Shown here piece by piece: positions 18,298 through 27,364 of a stretch of DNA of 64,000 nt. Source of the stretch: Shewanella kaireitica (GTDB lineage: Bacteria; Pseudomonadota; Gammaproteobacteria; Enterobacterales; Shewanellaceae); assembly GCF_023284045.1 (NCBI RefSeq), contig NZ_JAKIKQ010000021.1, positions 1 through 64,000 of the forward strand. Direction: 5' to 3'. The notes under the pieces are model-generated. The model did no database searches and had not been told where the DNA came from. It saw only the letters and a program-made list of their open reading frames with translations. A program made the translations under genes and the position numbers. Numbering within the stretch: position 1 is the first letter of the stretch; every line of letters begins with the position of its first letter.

Positions 18298-20033
18298 TAT
18301 TCTGCACTCCTAGATAAAGCAGCCAAACGAACTTTTTCGCGGCTAGAAATGGGTTCAACATTCAACATTTGTAATGCTCCAGACATTACTGATGCGAAGA
18401 CGGGGGCAGCAATATCACCGCCGTAATATCTATCGCCTTTAGGTTCATTAACAACAACAGCAATAGCAAGTCTAGGGTTATGTACTGGCGCAACTCCGGC
18501 AAAAATAGCCACATAATCTTCACCATAACCGCCGGCAACGGCCTTACGTGCAGTCCCTGTTTTACCTGCAACTGGATAACCTTCAATATGCGCCTTACGC
18601 GCGGTGCCGCCTTTCTCGGTGACACCAACCAGCATCTCCATCACATTCTGCGCAACATCCGCAGAGATGACTTGGGTACCTTCAGGCTTTTGCTTAAGCT
18701 TTAGAATCGAAGTTGGATAAAGCACCCCTTTACTTCCAAGAGTGGCATACATTCTGGCTATCTGTAATGGTGTAGCCATTAAGCCATAGCCAAACGACAG
18801 TGTGGCTCGCTCAAACTCAGACCAGCGACGGCGATCATGAATAAGGCCCGCACTCTCGCCTTCAAGATTAATCCCTGAGTAGTTACCCAATCCCATCGCC
18901 TGATAGGAGCCTAGCAACTCTTGTACTGGCATTGATAATGCAATTTTGGTCATGCCAACGTTACTTGAATGCACCAAGATCCCGGCTAGCGACAGGTCTC
19001 CATAGTTGCGAGTATCACGTACAATTTTACCGCCAATACGCATTCGACCGGGATTCGTTTTAATGATGTCGTCGAGCTTAATCGTGCCCGCTTCAAGCGC
19101 TGCTGCGACTACAAACGGCTTGATGGTCGAACCTGGCTCATAGGCATCGGTTAAAGCACGATTTCGCATCCGATAACTCTGTAAGTTCTCACGCGAATTT
19201 GGGTTGTAAGAGGGAGTATTAGCCATCGCCAACACTTCACCAGTATTCACATCTAACACCACAATGGATGCCGACGTTGCTTGGTTAGCTTCAGTGGCCT
19301 TTTTTATCTCTCGATATGCTAACTGCTGAATGCGTTGGTCAATACTGAGTACTAGATCATTAGGGCTTTCACCCTCTTGCACCATATCCAGACGCTCAAC
19401 GACGTGACCATCACGTGATTTACGCACCTTCTGTTTACTCGGTGTTCCCGTTAGCCAATCGTTATAGGTATTCTCTATCCCTTCAATGCCTAAATCGTCA
19501 ATATTGGTAATACCGACTAGCTGTGCCGAGATCTCACTGGTTGGATAATAGCGACGTGATTCAGGCTTAAGGTAAACACCAGGGAGTTTAAGTTTCTTAA
19601 TGTAGTCAGCAACCGCTGGTGTGACTTGGCGCTTTAGGTAGGTAAAGCGTTTACGTGGATTACTTTGCACTCGCTTTAAAATTTTTTCTTTCGGCTCATG
19701 CAGCACGTCAGCAAGCGCTTGCCAACGGCGCATATCAACAAAACCATTTTCGTCATGCACGACTTTAGGATCAGCATAAACAGCTTTAACAGGCACACTG
19801 ACCGCCAACATTTCGCCGTTACGATCGGTAATGAGGCCTCGCTGCACTTCGCGGCTAGTGGTTCTTAAAGTACGCATATCACTTTCGTGGCGCAGCTTTT
19901 CTGGCTCAATAATCTGAATATATGCCGCTCGACCGATAAGGCTGGTAAATAGCATGCAAACAAACGCCACAACAACGTATAAACGCCATTGGATCAGCTG
20001 TGGTTTCTGTTTGCGCTTTGCCTGTTTACTCAT
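18297..20033 (-). CDS. ftsI: septal transpeptidase FtsI (PBP3)
   Basis: FtsI is the class B penicillin-binding protein that crosslinks septal peptidoglycan. The 578-residue product has a short cytoplasmic tail and one membrane anchor at about 17-36. The dimerisation (pedestal) region runs from about 60 to 220. The transpeptidase domain shows the catalytic S302-x-x-K305 (YEPGSTIKPF), the SSN triad member and KTGTAR near 490. The start ATG overlaps the ftsL stop (ATGA). Confidence 0.98.
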   Translation of the reverse strand: MSKQAKRKQKPQLIQWRLYVVVAFVCMLFTSLIGRAAYIQIIEPEKLRHESDMRTLRTTSREVQRGLITDRNGEMLAVSVPVKAVYADPKVVHDENGFVDMRRWQALADVLHEPKEKILKRVQSNPRKRFTYLKRQVTPAVADYIKKLKLPGVYLKPESRRYYPTSEISAQLVGITNIDDLGIEGIENTYNDWLTGTPSKQKVRKSRDGHVVERLDMVQEGESPNDLVLSIDQRIQQLAYREIKKATEANQATSASIVVLDVNTGEVLAMANTPSYNPNSRENLQSYRMRNRALTDAYEPGSTIKPFVVAAALEAGTIKLDDIIKTNPGRMRIGGKIVRDTRNYGDLSLAGILVHSSNVGMTKIALSMPVQELLGSYQAMGLGNYSGINLEGESAGLIHDRRRWSEFERATLSFGYGLMATPLQIARMYATLGSKGVLYPTSILKLKQKPEGTQVISADVAQNVMEMLVGVTEKGGTARKAHIEGYPVAGKTGTARKAVAGGYGEDYVAIFAGVAPVHNPRLAIAVVVNEPKGDRYYGGDIAAPVFASVMSGALQMLNVEPISSREKVRLAALSRSAE

Positions 20034-20344
20034 GGGACTCTAACTACCACCTCTTCTTTGGGTAAAGGACGCCTCATATCGAGCTCTTTAGTCGCCATCC
20101 GGGTAACTCTGCTATGCTCTGAGCGAGACTGCTCTTCAAGTAACAAGTTTCGCCATTCAATGTCTAATCGATCACGCTCTTGTAGCAACTGCTCCCACTG
20201 GCTGGTGTACTTTCGTCCTTCATAACTGGTGTAAACCACGGCTATTGCATTGAGCATGACGAGCAGTGCAACCACCATGACCCATTTGTGATGCCATAAA
20301 TCGAGCAACACAATACGAGTTAGGTTTAGCTGCGACTTACTCAC
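20030..20344 (-). CDS. ftsL: cell division protein FtsL
   Basis: FtsL is a small bitopic divisome protein that pairs with FtsB and FtsQ. The 104-residue product has a short cytoplasmic N-terminus, a membrane segment at about 20-36, and a periplasmic leucine-zipper-like coiled coil at about 45-90. It starts with GTG at 20344, with GAGG about 8 bp upstream; the frame lies 8 bp after rsmH. Sequence similarity in this family is weak, so identity rests on size, topology and position. Confidence 0.93.
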   Translation of the reverse strand: MSKSQLNLTRIVLLDLWHHKWVMVVALLVMLNAIAVVYTSYEGRKYTSQWEQLLQERDRLDIEWRNLLLEEQSRSEHSRVTRMATKELDMRRPLPKEEVVVRVP

Positions 20345-20352
20345 CGAAGCCT

Positions 20353-21309
20353 CTACACTGACTCAAGGTCATAAGGTAAACGTTCACCAATACGTAATAC
20401 TGAACTTCTCGCTCTAGCGTTACGCTCTATCTCTTCAGCCGACGGTTTAATTGCTTTGCCTATGCCTTTCAACTTACGTGACTTATTGATCTCAGCTTCT
20501 GTGATCGGTAAACCATGCGGCACACTTTCCCCTTGGCTATGACGGCGAATAAAGCGCTTAACCATGCGATCTTCCAAAGAATGGAAACTAATGACAGATA
20601 AACGCCCTTCTGGCGCCAACACTGTTAACGCGCCTTCCAATGCCTGATCAATCTGTTCAAGTTCACTATTGATATAAATACGAATAGCTTGGAACACGCG
20701 TGTTGCTGGGTGTTTATTACGCTCTTTATTCTTAGTAATACGTGCAATAAGATCGGCTAACTCTTTAGTCCGTAAAAACGGCGTTTTCTCGCGATCCGCT
20801 GCAATACAACGAGCAATATGGCGCGAATTTTTTTCTTCGCCATAGGTTTTAAATACCCATGCCATGTCTTCAATTTCGGCACGAGCAATCCACTGGGCTG
20901 CGGTCTGACCTTGAGAATTATCCATACGCATATCCAATGGACCATCACGTAGGAAACTGAAACCACGTTCAGCATCATCAAGCTGAGGTGAAGACACACC
21001 AAAGTCGAGCAATACACCGTCAATCTTACCTTTCAGCCCAAGCTCTTCGACATACTGCGCTAACTGACCAAAGCCACCATGCACAATCTGAAAACGACTA
21101 TCGTCTTTAAACTGCTCTGCGGCCAAAATGGCCTGTGGATCTCTATCAATCGCAATCAAACGGCCATTAGGTCCGAGTTGCTCAAGCACTTTTCTTGAAT
21201 GACCACCACGGCCGAAAGTACCATCTATGTAGATGCCATCTTCGCGTATATTTAAGCCTGCGACTGTTTCGGTCAACAAGACTGATAGGTGTTCAAATGA
21301 TTGCGTCAT
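20353..21309 (-). CDS. rsmH: 16S rRNA (cytosine-1402-N4) methyltransferase
   Basis: RsmH (MraW) methylates C1402 in the ribosomal P site using S-adenosylmethionine. The 318-residue protein shows the SAM-binding sequence [17 protein letters not shown] near 27-43 and the family motifs [20 protein letters not shown] and [15 protein letters not shown]. It is the second gene of the dcw cluster, 30 bp after mraZ. Confidence 0.97.
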
Positions 21310-21339
21310 GTTTATCTTCTATATATTAATTGTCGCTAA

Positions 21340-21798
21340 CTAAAGCGAAAAGTCAGCTAAACGTTGGTTAGCTGCTAAATCTTCATTAAGAATCGCAATG
21401 CGACTCTCTTCAATCTGCTGTTGCCATGCAGCTTCATCCCATAACTCAAACTTATTAAGTTGCCCGACTAACATCGCCCGTTTTTCCAAATTGGCGTATT
21501 GACGTAGGGGGGTGGGTAACAGAATGCGGCCATTGCCGTCTAATTCACATTCATGGGCATAACCAAGTAACATGCGCTTAATGGCTCGTTCTGCTGGCTG
21601 GGTATCTGATAATTGAGATAACTTAACCGCTATTTGCTGCCACTCTTGCACTGGATAGAGCAGTAAACAGGGCGATTGAATATCGACAGTAATCACTAAT
21701 TGACTGTTATGATGGGCGTGCAAAGGCTCACGGTGCCGCTTTGGCATCGCAATTCGTCCTTTCGCATCTAAATTAATAGCGCTCGCCCCAGAAAACAC
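21340..21798 (-). CDS. mraZ: MraZ, transcriptional repressor of the dcw cluster
   Basis: MraZ is an AbrB/SpoVT-fold DNA-binding protein that represses its own operon. The 152-residue product has two copies of the fold, with DAKGRIAMPKRHRE near 11-24 and DGNGRILLPTPLRQYA near 93-108. Translation starts at GTG (21798), preceded by AAGGA. The three 10-bp repeats just upstream of it are the expected operator. Confidence 0.97.
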   Translation of the reverse strand: MFSGASAINLDAKGRIAMPKRHREPLHAHHNSQLVITVDIQSPCLLLYPVQEWQQIAVKLSQLSDTQPAERAIKRMLLGYAHECELDGNGRILLPTPLRQYANLEKRAMLVGQLNKFELWDEAAWQQQIEESRIAILNEDLAANQRLADFSL

Positions 21799-21824
21799 GT
21801 TATATCGTCCTTGTTAAATTATCA

Positions 21825-21854
21825 AAAATCCACAAATATCCACATTTACCCACA
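21825..21854 (-). promoter_or_regulatory. MraZ operator, three 10-bp direct repeats
   Basis: Read on the minus strand, TGTGGGTAAA (21854-21845), TGTGGATATT (21844-21835) and TGTGGATTTT (21834-21825) are head-to-tail with exactly 10-bp spacing. This matches the known MraZ recognition pattern of TGGG-type boxes separated by about one helical turn. The array begins right after the predicted transcription start. Confidence 0.85.
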
Positions 21855-21861
21855 ACAGCTA

Positions 21862-21891
21862 AGTTTAGGGACACAATGCAAGAATTGTCAA
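21862..21891 (-). promoter_or_regulatory. dcw cluster promoter Pmra
   Basis: On the minus strand there is a consensus -35 TTGACA (21891-21886), an 18-bp spacer and -10 TAAACT (21867-21862). The predicted start at about 21855 abuts the MraZ repeats, which supports repression by MraZ. Confidence 0.8.
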
Positions 21892-22369
21892 GGGCTCGGT
21901 GTTATTTAAAATCCAGTAACCAAGCGGGTTAGCAGGGAGTTTTAATCTAAATGCTATCGAGTGCACAAATAGGGATTTTTGTGGGAGATGGGTTATTAAA
22001 AATATCTAAAAAGTAGGAAAAACAGACAGAAGAGAGTCGTACAGTGGACTTGCAGTAACACTTAAGTGGGGTTTATTCCCCTTTGCTCTTCATTAATGAA
22101 GCCTAAATTACACTCGCTATTGGCTAAAAATCTAGGTTCGATATCTGGAAACTAAATTTAGGTTAACGATATTTAACCCATAGTCGATTCTATTGAGCCT
22201 CATATGCACTCGCTGCACTTCACCACGTCTTCAGATAAGGGATCTACTCTCACAACAGATCAAATAGTGCCATTCACTATAATTCTTCTTATATTGTCCA
22301 TATTTGACTAAATTTTAAGCGACACCTGCCGATATATAAGTAATCAATAACTTACGTTATGAAGGCTCT
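21892..22369. other. divergent intergenic region, no gene seen
   Basis: This 478-bp AT-rich stretch separates the dcw promoter from the rightward 109-residue gene. No reading frame or strong hairpin stands out. TATATA near 22333 could belong to a promoter for the rightward gene, but no convincing -35 box accompanies it. Confidence 0.5.
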
Positions 22370-22699
22370 ATGATTAGTTTAGACAGTATTTATGCCATGT
22401 TAGCCCGACCGCCTCTGCGTGAGATTAAACAAAAAGATGGCGTAAAACCGGTTAACAATAGTGCTGCGATCACAGCAGATAGCCATGAACAGCCGCAAGC
22501 ACAATTGCCACCACACTTAGAAAGACGTGAGTCTCGAGAAGATAGGCGCAAAAACCCATCAGCTCTCTATCAGCTCGATCCTAGCTTAGAAAGGCGTAAA
22601 AATTATGTCGAAGATAGGCGAGAGGATGGGCAACAGACATCAATGAACAAAAGAGACGAGGATGACTCGCCCTTTGGTCATATCGACATCAATGTTTAA
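22370..22699 (+). CDS. hypothetical protein with repeated LERR-EDRR motif
   Basis: This 109-residue, highly charged protein has no family I can name. Residues 1-20 are mildly hydrophobic (MISLDSIYAMLARPPLREI). The middle contains two related segments, HLERRESREDRRKN at about 49-62 and SLERRKNYVEDRRED at about 72-86, both rich in Arg and acidic residues. No signal peptide or membrane segment is visible, and most of it is probably disordered. AAGG stands 7 bp before the ATG. Its stop codon overlaps that of the convergent glpK within TTAA. Confidence 0.6.
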   Translation: MISLDSIYAMLARPPLREIKQKDGVKPVNNSAAITADSHEQPQAQLPPHLERRESREDRRKNPSALYQLDPSLERRKNYVEDRREDGQQTSMNKRDEDDSPFGHIDINV

Positions 22700-24177
22700 C
22701 GCGTTCTCGCCACGGCCTCTTTCCAGCCATCATAAAGTGTTGCTCTGTCAGCATCATTAATCTTAGGTTTAAAGCGTCGTTCAATACCCGCTTTGTGTTT
22801 AAGCTCAGCAGTAGAACTCCAAAAACCAACAGCTAATCCGGCTAAAAAGGCAGCCCCCATTGCCGTGGTTTCGGTTAACTCGGGGCGCAATACATCTACA
22901 TTGGTAATATCTGCTTGAAACTGCATTAGGAAGTCATTGGCGACTGCGCCACCATCAACTTTGATCTGCTTCAGCTCCACGCCACTGTCTTTACTCATAG
23001 CATCAAGTAGATCTCGACTTTGATAAGCAATAGCCTCCAGAGCTGCACGAATAATATGATTTCGATTTGCACCACGGGTTAAGCCAACTAAAGCACCTCT
23101 GGCATCAGGATCCCAATACGGCGCGCCTAAGCCAACAAAAGCAGGTACCAAATATACGCCATTGGTATTTTCTACCTTCGAAGCAAAATATTCAGTGTCT
23201 TGTGCATCCCTAATCAGCCCTAACTCATCGCGCAGCCATTGAATCGTTGCTCCGCCCATAAATACTGAGCCTTCGAGTGCATAATTAACCTCACCTTTAG
23301 CGCCCACTGCAATTGTCGTTAATAAGCCATGTTGGGATTTTACCGCCTCAGTACCAGTGTTCATCAGTAAAAAACAGCCTGTACCATAGGTATTTTTAGC
23401 CATGCCCTCGTCAATACAGAGTTGACCGAACAAGGCAGATTGCTGGTCGCCCGCAATACCGGCGATAGCAATGCTACTGCCTTCACCTGCTATGCGAGTT
23501 TGACCATAGATAGCCGATGAAGGTTTAACTTCTGGCAGAAGAGAGCGAGGTATATTTAACGCTTTAAGTAGCTTTTCATCCCAAGCTTGCTGATGAATAT
23601 TAAACAATAGCGTTCGGGAGGCATTGGTTGGATCGGTGACATGTACTTTGCCTTCGGTGAGCTTCCATACCAGCCAGCTATCGATGGTACCAAATAGTAA
23701 CTCGCCCTTTTCAGCACGTTCTCTTACACCTTCAACGTTATCAAGGATCCACTTAATTTTAGTCCCTGAAAAGTAAGGGTCTAACAATAAGCCCGTTGCG
23801 TCTTTAACGTACTCTTCTAATCCTTGCGCCTTCAACTCATCACAAATCGCTTTGCTTCTTCGGCACTGCCATACAATGGCGTTATACACAGGTTTGCCAG
23901 TCACTTTATCCCAGATAACCGTGGTTTCACGCTGATTGGTGATCCCTATTGCGGCGACATCTTCACTATGAATATCCGCTCGTGCTAACGCTTCAATTAA
24001 GGTTGAGCTTTGCGATGCCCAGATCTCCATTGCATCATGCTCTACCCAACCTGGTTGTGGGTAAATCTGGCCAAACTCTCGTTGTGAGCTCGCCACCATA
24101 TTCGCATCGTGATCGAAAACAATTGCTCTTGAACTCGTGGTACCTTGATCGAGTGCGATGACATATTTCTTTGACAC
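22696..24177 (-). CDS. glpK: glycerol kinase
   Basis: GlpK phosphorylates glycerol to glycerol-3-phosphate. The 493-residue FGGY-family protein has the N-terminal phosphate loop ALDQGTTSSRAIVFD, the substrate motif QRETTVIWD and the C-terminal nucleotide motif KVDGGAVANDFLMQ. Translation begins at GTG (24177), preceded by AAGGAAG. It is 10 bp downstream of a small exported protein gene; no glpF, glpD or glpR lies in the window. Confidence 0.97.
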   Translation of the reverse strand: MSKKYVIALDQGTTSSRAIVFDHDANMVASSQREFGQIYPQPGWVEHDAMEIWASQSSTLIEALARADIHSEDVAAIGITNQRETTVIWDKVTGKPVYNAIVWQCRRSKAICDELKAQGLEEYVKDATGLLLDPYFSGTKIKWILDNVEGVRERAEKGELLFGTIDSWLVWKLTEGKVHVTDPTNASRTLLFNIHQQAWDEKLLKALNIPRSLLPEVKPSSAIYGQTRIAGEGSSIAIAGIAGDQQSALFGQLCIDEGMAKNTYGTGCFLLMNTGTEAVKSQHGLLTTIAVGAKGEVNYALEGSVFMGGATIQWLRDELGLIRDAQDTEYFASKVENTNGVYLVPAFVGLGAPYWDPDARGALVGLTRGANRNHIIRAALEAIAYQSRDLLDAMSKDSGVELKQIKVDGGAVANDFLMQFQADITNVDVLRPELTETTAMGAAFLAGLAVGFWSSTAELKHKAGIERRFKPKINDADRATLYDGWKEAVARTR

Positions 24178-24187
24178 AAAAACTTCC

Positions 24188-24709
24188 TTATTGACGTGTT
24201 TCTTTTAGTAAACCGATTTCTGGTTGCACAATATTATCGCCGCCAGGCTCCAGTTCACAGGCATGGGCAGGGTAATACCACACCGCATTAATTTTGCCTT
24301 GCTTTAACTCATAAACCCCAATGCTACATTGGCTATCTAGCTCACCGTCATGACTCCAAGTCACCTTTTCGATGGTGCTCACATAATTGGCTGAACTTAC
24401 CGCCTGCGTCAACGTGGCTTTGGCATCAGGTAGCGTTTGAAAATAGTCGGCCATCGCCGCACCAAGCTCATTTTTTGATGAGGTCTCTATGAGCATTTTA
24501 CTACCAGATATATTGAACCAATGTACAGAGTCAGTAGTGTGAGATAGCAGCTTCCCGACACTATGTTCATTAAAAGCCTCTATAAACTGCTCAACCACCT
24601 CAATCGAAGCATTAGCTTTGATTGGCATTACATCATCGGCACTGCAATAGGCTGGGACAAAGCTAATTAACAGCAAACAAACCGATAAGTTAAGGGCTTT
24701 AATGTTCAT
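24188..24709 (-). CDS. exported NTF2/SnoaL-like fold protein
   Basis: The 173-residue protein has a Sec signal peptide (residues 1-24, hydrophobic core SVCLLLISFVPAYC, cleavage near CSA-DD). It is followed by a domain with NTF2/SnoaL character: IEVVEQFIEAFNEHSVGKLLSHTTDSVHWF, then beta strands with KVTWSHDGELDSQCSIGVYEL. Such domains can be enzymes or simple ligand binders, and no catalytic residues can be assigned. It is translated just upstream of glpK, 10 bp apart, so the two are probably one operon, which is unusual for glpK. Confidence 0.7.
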   Translation of the reverse strand: MNIKALNLSVCLLLISFVPAYCSADDVMPIKANASIEVVEQFIEAFNEHSVGKLLSHTTDSVHWFNISGSKMLIETSSKNELGAAMADYFQTLPDAKATLTQAVSSANYVSTIEKVTWSHDGELDSQCSIGVYELKQGKINAVWYYPAHACELEPGGDNIVQPEIGLLKETRQ

Positions 24710-24853
24710 TTTAAACCTCTTTTTAGTAGAGCCTATTCCAGCAAAAACTCACTTTTATTTTGCGTACTGAATTTGAAAACTGAGGGTTATTAACCCACTG
24801 CAAGTTAACTCTTTTACCATGAAACCCACCTAATAATCCAATGGCTAACAAAG

Positions 24854-24879
24854 TAAAAAGCCCCGCTAATGCGAGGCTT
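24854..24879 (-). terminator. terminator after the FadL-type gene
   Basis: The arms AAGCCCCGC (24858-24866) and GCGAGGCTT (24871-24879) form a 9-bp stem with one mismatch and a 4-nt loop. Read leftward, the hairpin is followed by TTTTTA. Confidence 0.8.
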
Positions 24880-24930
24880 AAACTTACAGGCACATATGTT
24901 TAATACACGCCAACTTGTAATGACTACACT

Positions 24931-26244
24931 TTAAAAGCGGTAGCTTGTTTGGATACCTACTAACAAAATATTACCACTCGTTGTACCGGTAAAAGTACCA
25001 CCAAAATGAGCAGAAGAATCATCTGACGGGATACCTGGACGCGGTTCTACAACTGGAGATTCATCAGCAAAGATGTAAGTCAGACCAAAATCCATATCAA
25101 AGTTTTCGCTAATGCGGTAACCCATACCTGCACTCAACCATAGACGATCCATCTCAGGAATTGTCAGAGTACGATTAGCATCAGACACTGCAGATTTGTC
25201 GTAAGCAACACCCGCTCGCATACTTACTGTGTCGTTCAGCTGATAAGTCGTACCCAGTGCAAAACGGTAGTTATCTTCCCAATTCTCTTGCTTCACTAGT
25301 TGAGTAGGCTCAGAGAGTGCAGGGATAACCGCTTCTAACTTCTCAAATGAGCTCCAATCGGTCCAGTTAATACTGGCATGAATGGCAAGTTTTTCGCTTA
25401 ATTGATGGTAAGAAGCAAGCTCCGCCGTTGCAGGTAATGACAACTCCATAGAACCCGCCATCTTCATTGTTGGATCCATTGGGTTAAAGGCTAAACCATT
25501 GGCTTCGCCTTCAAGGTTTTGATCGACTGCTGAGCGGTAGTTAAAACCAACTCTGTTGTCAGCATTTATCTGCCAAGCACCGCCTAACTGCCATCCCCAA
25601 GCGGTGTCATCACCTTCCATATACTTAAGCGTTGTACCTTTCGGAACTGGTAAGTTACCAACTGGTGTAGGAAGAACAGTGTCAGCTGAGCTTTTTGCGC
25701 CAATGCTGCCTTCACCAATCACAAAGCGCACACCGCCGCCGATACTAAACTGATCATTGATGCGGTACGCCACGTTAGGATTAATCTCTATGGTAGTAAC
25801 AGACGCTTCATTACCAAATTGTGTCCCACGGAAATCATCATCAAGCTCAGTAGCCATGCCAAAATTACTGCCAAGCGCTAAACCAACAAACCAGTTGTCA
25901 TCGATTTGATGAGAGACATAGAAATTAGGAATAACCGCATCATCGGCAATGTCATGAGCAGATGTTGGGTTCGTACCATCGGTATAGGTCACTTCACCAT
26001 TGATATCAATATTAGGCATGACCAAGATGGCACCAGCTGTCATTTGCGTACCGTTTAAATAGGTAAGCATTGCAGGGTTGCGAAACTGTGCCGCCGCGTT
26101 ATCAGCCATTGCCGCTTCACCAGCAAACGCACGCCCAAGTCCCGTAGCCGAGTATTCAGCTAACTGAAATCCAGCAGCTTGAACCTGTGTTACATTCCCC
26201 AAAAGTACCGTACTAACGGCAAGTGTTAATAAACGCTTATTCAT
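24931..26244 (-). CDS. fadL: FadL-family outer-membrane fatty acid/hydrocarbon porin
   Basis: The 437-residue protein has a signal peptide (1-23, ending VQA-A). The mature N-terminus GFQLAEYSATGLGRAFAGEAAMADNAAAQFRNPA is typical of FadL, whose N-terminal hatch plugs the barrel. The rest is amphipathic beta-strand sequence and ends in the aromatic residue YRF, the outer-membrane sorting signal. The family imports long-chain fatty acids or other hydrophobic compounds. The symbol is by family only; Shewanella-type genomes often carry several paralogues. It is monocistronic, with its own terminator at 24854. Confidence 0.9.
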   Translation of the reverse strand: MNKRLLTLAVSTVLLGNVTQVQAAGFQLAEYSATGLGRAFAGEAAMADNAAAQFRNPAMLTYLNGTQMTAGAILVMPNIDINGEVTYTDGTNPTSAHDIADDAVIPNFYVSHQIDDNWFVGLALGSNFGMATELDDDFRGTQFGNEASVTTIEINPNVAYRINDQFSIGGGVRFVIGEGSIGAKSSADTVLPTPVGNLPVPKGTTLKYMEGDDTAWGWQLGGAWQINADNRVGFNYRSAVDQNLEGEANGLAFNPMDPTMKMAGSMELSLPATAELASYHQLSEKLAIHASINWTDWSSFEKLEAVIPALSEPTQLVKQENWEDNYRFALGTTYQLNDTVSMRAGVAYDKSAVSDANRTLTIPEMDRLWLSAGMGYRISENFDMDFGLTYIFADESPVVEPRPGIPSDDSSAHFGGTFTGTTSGNILLVGIQTSYRF

Positions 26245-26659
26245 TTGTGTTCTCTAATTATGTAATTACAACAAGTAGAGCAATTACTCCACTTAAAAGT
26301 GGAGCGGATTTTACAACCACAGAATATCTTTACAAGTGTTTTAATAAAAACAGCGTAAAACACTGGCAAAACATAAGGAAGGTAGTGAGAATAAAACATA
26401 GATCACGTTTTAAATTAAAAAACAGGATACAAACTAGCTAAAAAGCTCGCTAAGCAGAAGGGTGATAGAACCTTAAAATAAAAATAAAAGAATACTTACA
26501 GTCACTTAAACAAATAACACGAGAAAACACGTGTTCACTTAAATTCAACCCAACCAACAGCATAAATGACTGGCGCGAAAGTAATACAAAAAGCCTGACT
26601 AAGAAGCTTAATAATTATAATTAAAATACAACAAGTTAGGTTGATTATAATTATAGTCA
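26245..26659. other. intergenic, no gene seen
   Basis: This very AT-rich stretch lies between the FadL-type gene and the leu operon terminator. I see no reading frame with coding character. The leftward promoter of the FadL-type gene must lie near its right-hand side of the start codon, but no box pair is convincing. Confidence 0.5.
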
Positions 26660-26699
26660 AAACAAAAGCCACTTAGTTTTAACGCTAAGTGGCTTTGTT
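26660..26699 (-). terminator. leu operon terminator
   Basis: A perfect 12-bp stem, AAAGCCACTTAG (26665-26676) and CTAAGTGGCTTT (26685-26696), encloses an 8-nt loop. Read leftward it is followed by TTGTTTTG. It lies about 50 bp past the leuD stop. Confidence 0.85.
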
Positions 26700-26747
26700 A
26701 TATCAACAGCTTGGTACAAGCGTACGCTTAAAATCTATCGCTTAGCG

Positions 26748-27353
26748 TTAAGCTCTCCACGATGGTAGGTTGGCCTCATAATGGCTAATCGCATCCGCAT
26801 GAGCCAAAGTAAGCCCAATAGCGTCAAGTCCATTTAGCAGGTTATGTCTGGCTGACTCTGCGATCTCAAAGTTAAATACCGCACCAGATGGTGAGGTCAC
26901 AGTTAGCGCTTGCAGATCAACGGTCACTTCAGCACCTGGTAACGCGTCAACTTCAGCCATAACTTGCTCAACTTCGGCATCTGTTAATTTAACAGGTAGC
27001 AAACCGTTGTTGATTGAGTTGCCATAGAAAATATCAGCAAAGCTCGGTGCTATAATCGCTTTTAAACCGAAGTCAGCTAAAGCCCATGGCGCATGCTCAC
27101 GGCTTGAGCCACAACCAAAGTTCTCTTGCGAGATCAAAATTGAAGCGCCTTTATAACGCGGCTTATTCAAATTAAAATCAGGATTAGGCTGATCGCCAGC
27201 ATCATCTAGGTAGCGCCAATCATGGAACAGATGAACGCCAAAACCATCACGAGTAACTTTCGACAAAAACTGTTTTGGAATGATCTGATCAGTATCAACG
27301 TTTGCGCTATCAATGATAACCGCAAGCCCTGTGTGTGCAATAAATGGTTGCAT
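26748..27353 (-). CDS. leuD: 3-isopropylmalate dehydratase small subunit
   Basis: LeuD is the small swivel subunit of isopropylmalate isomerase, working with LeuC. The 201-residue protein has the family motifs DTDQIIPKQFL near 20-30, GCGSSREHAPWAL near 79-91 and FYGNSINNGLLP. It lies 11 bp downstream of leuC and ends the leu operon. Confidence 0.98.
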   Translation of the reverse strand: MQPFIAHTGLAVIIDSANVDTDQIIPKQFLSKVTRDGFGVHLFHDWRYLDDAGDQPNPDFNLNKPRYKGASILISQENFGCGSSREHAPWALADFGLKAIIAPSFADIFYGNSINNGLLPVKLTDAEVEQVMAEVDALPGAEVTVDLQALTVTSPSGAVFNFEIAESARHNLLNGLDAIGLTLAHADAISHYEANLPSWRA

Positions 27354-27364
27354 AACTTAACTCT

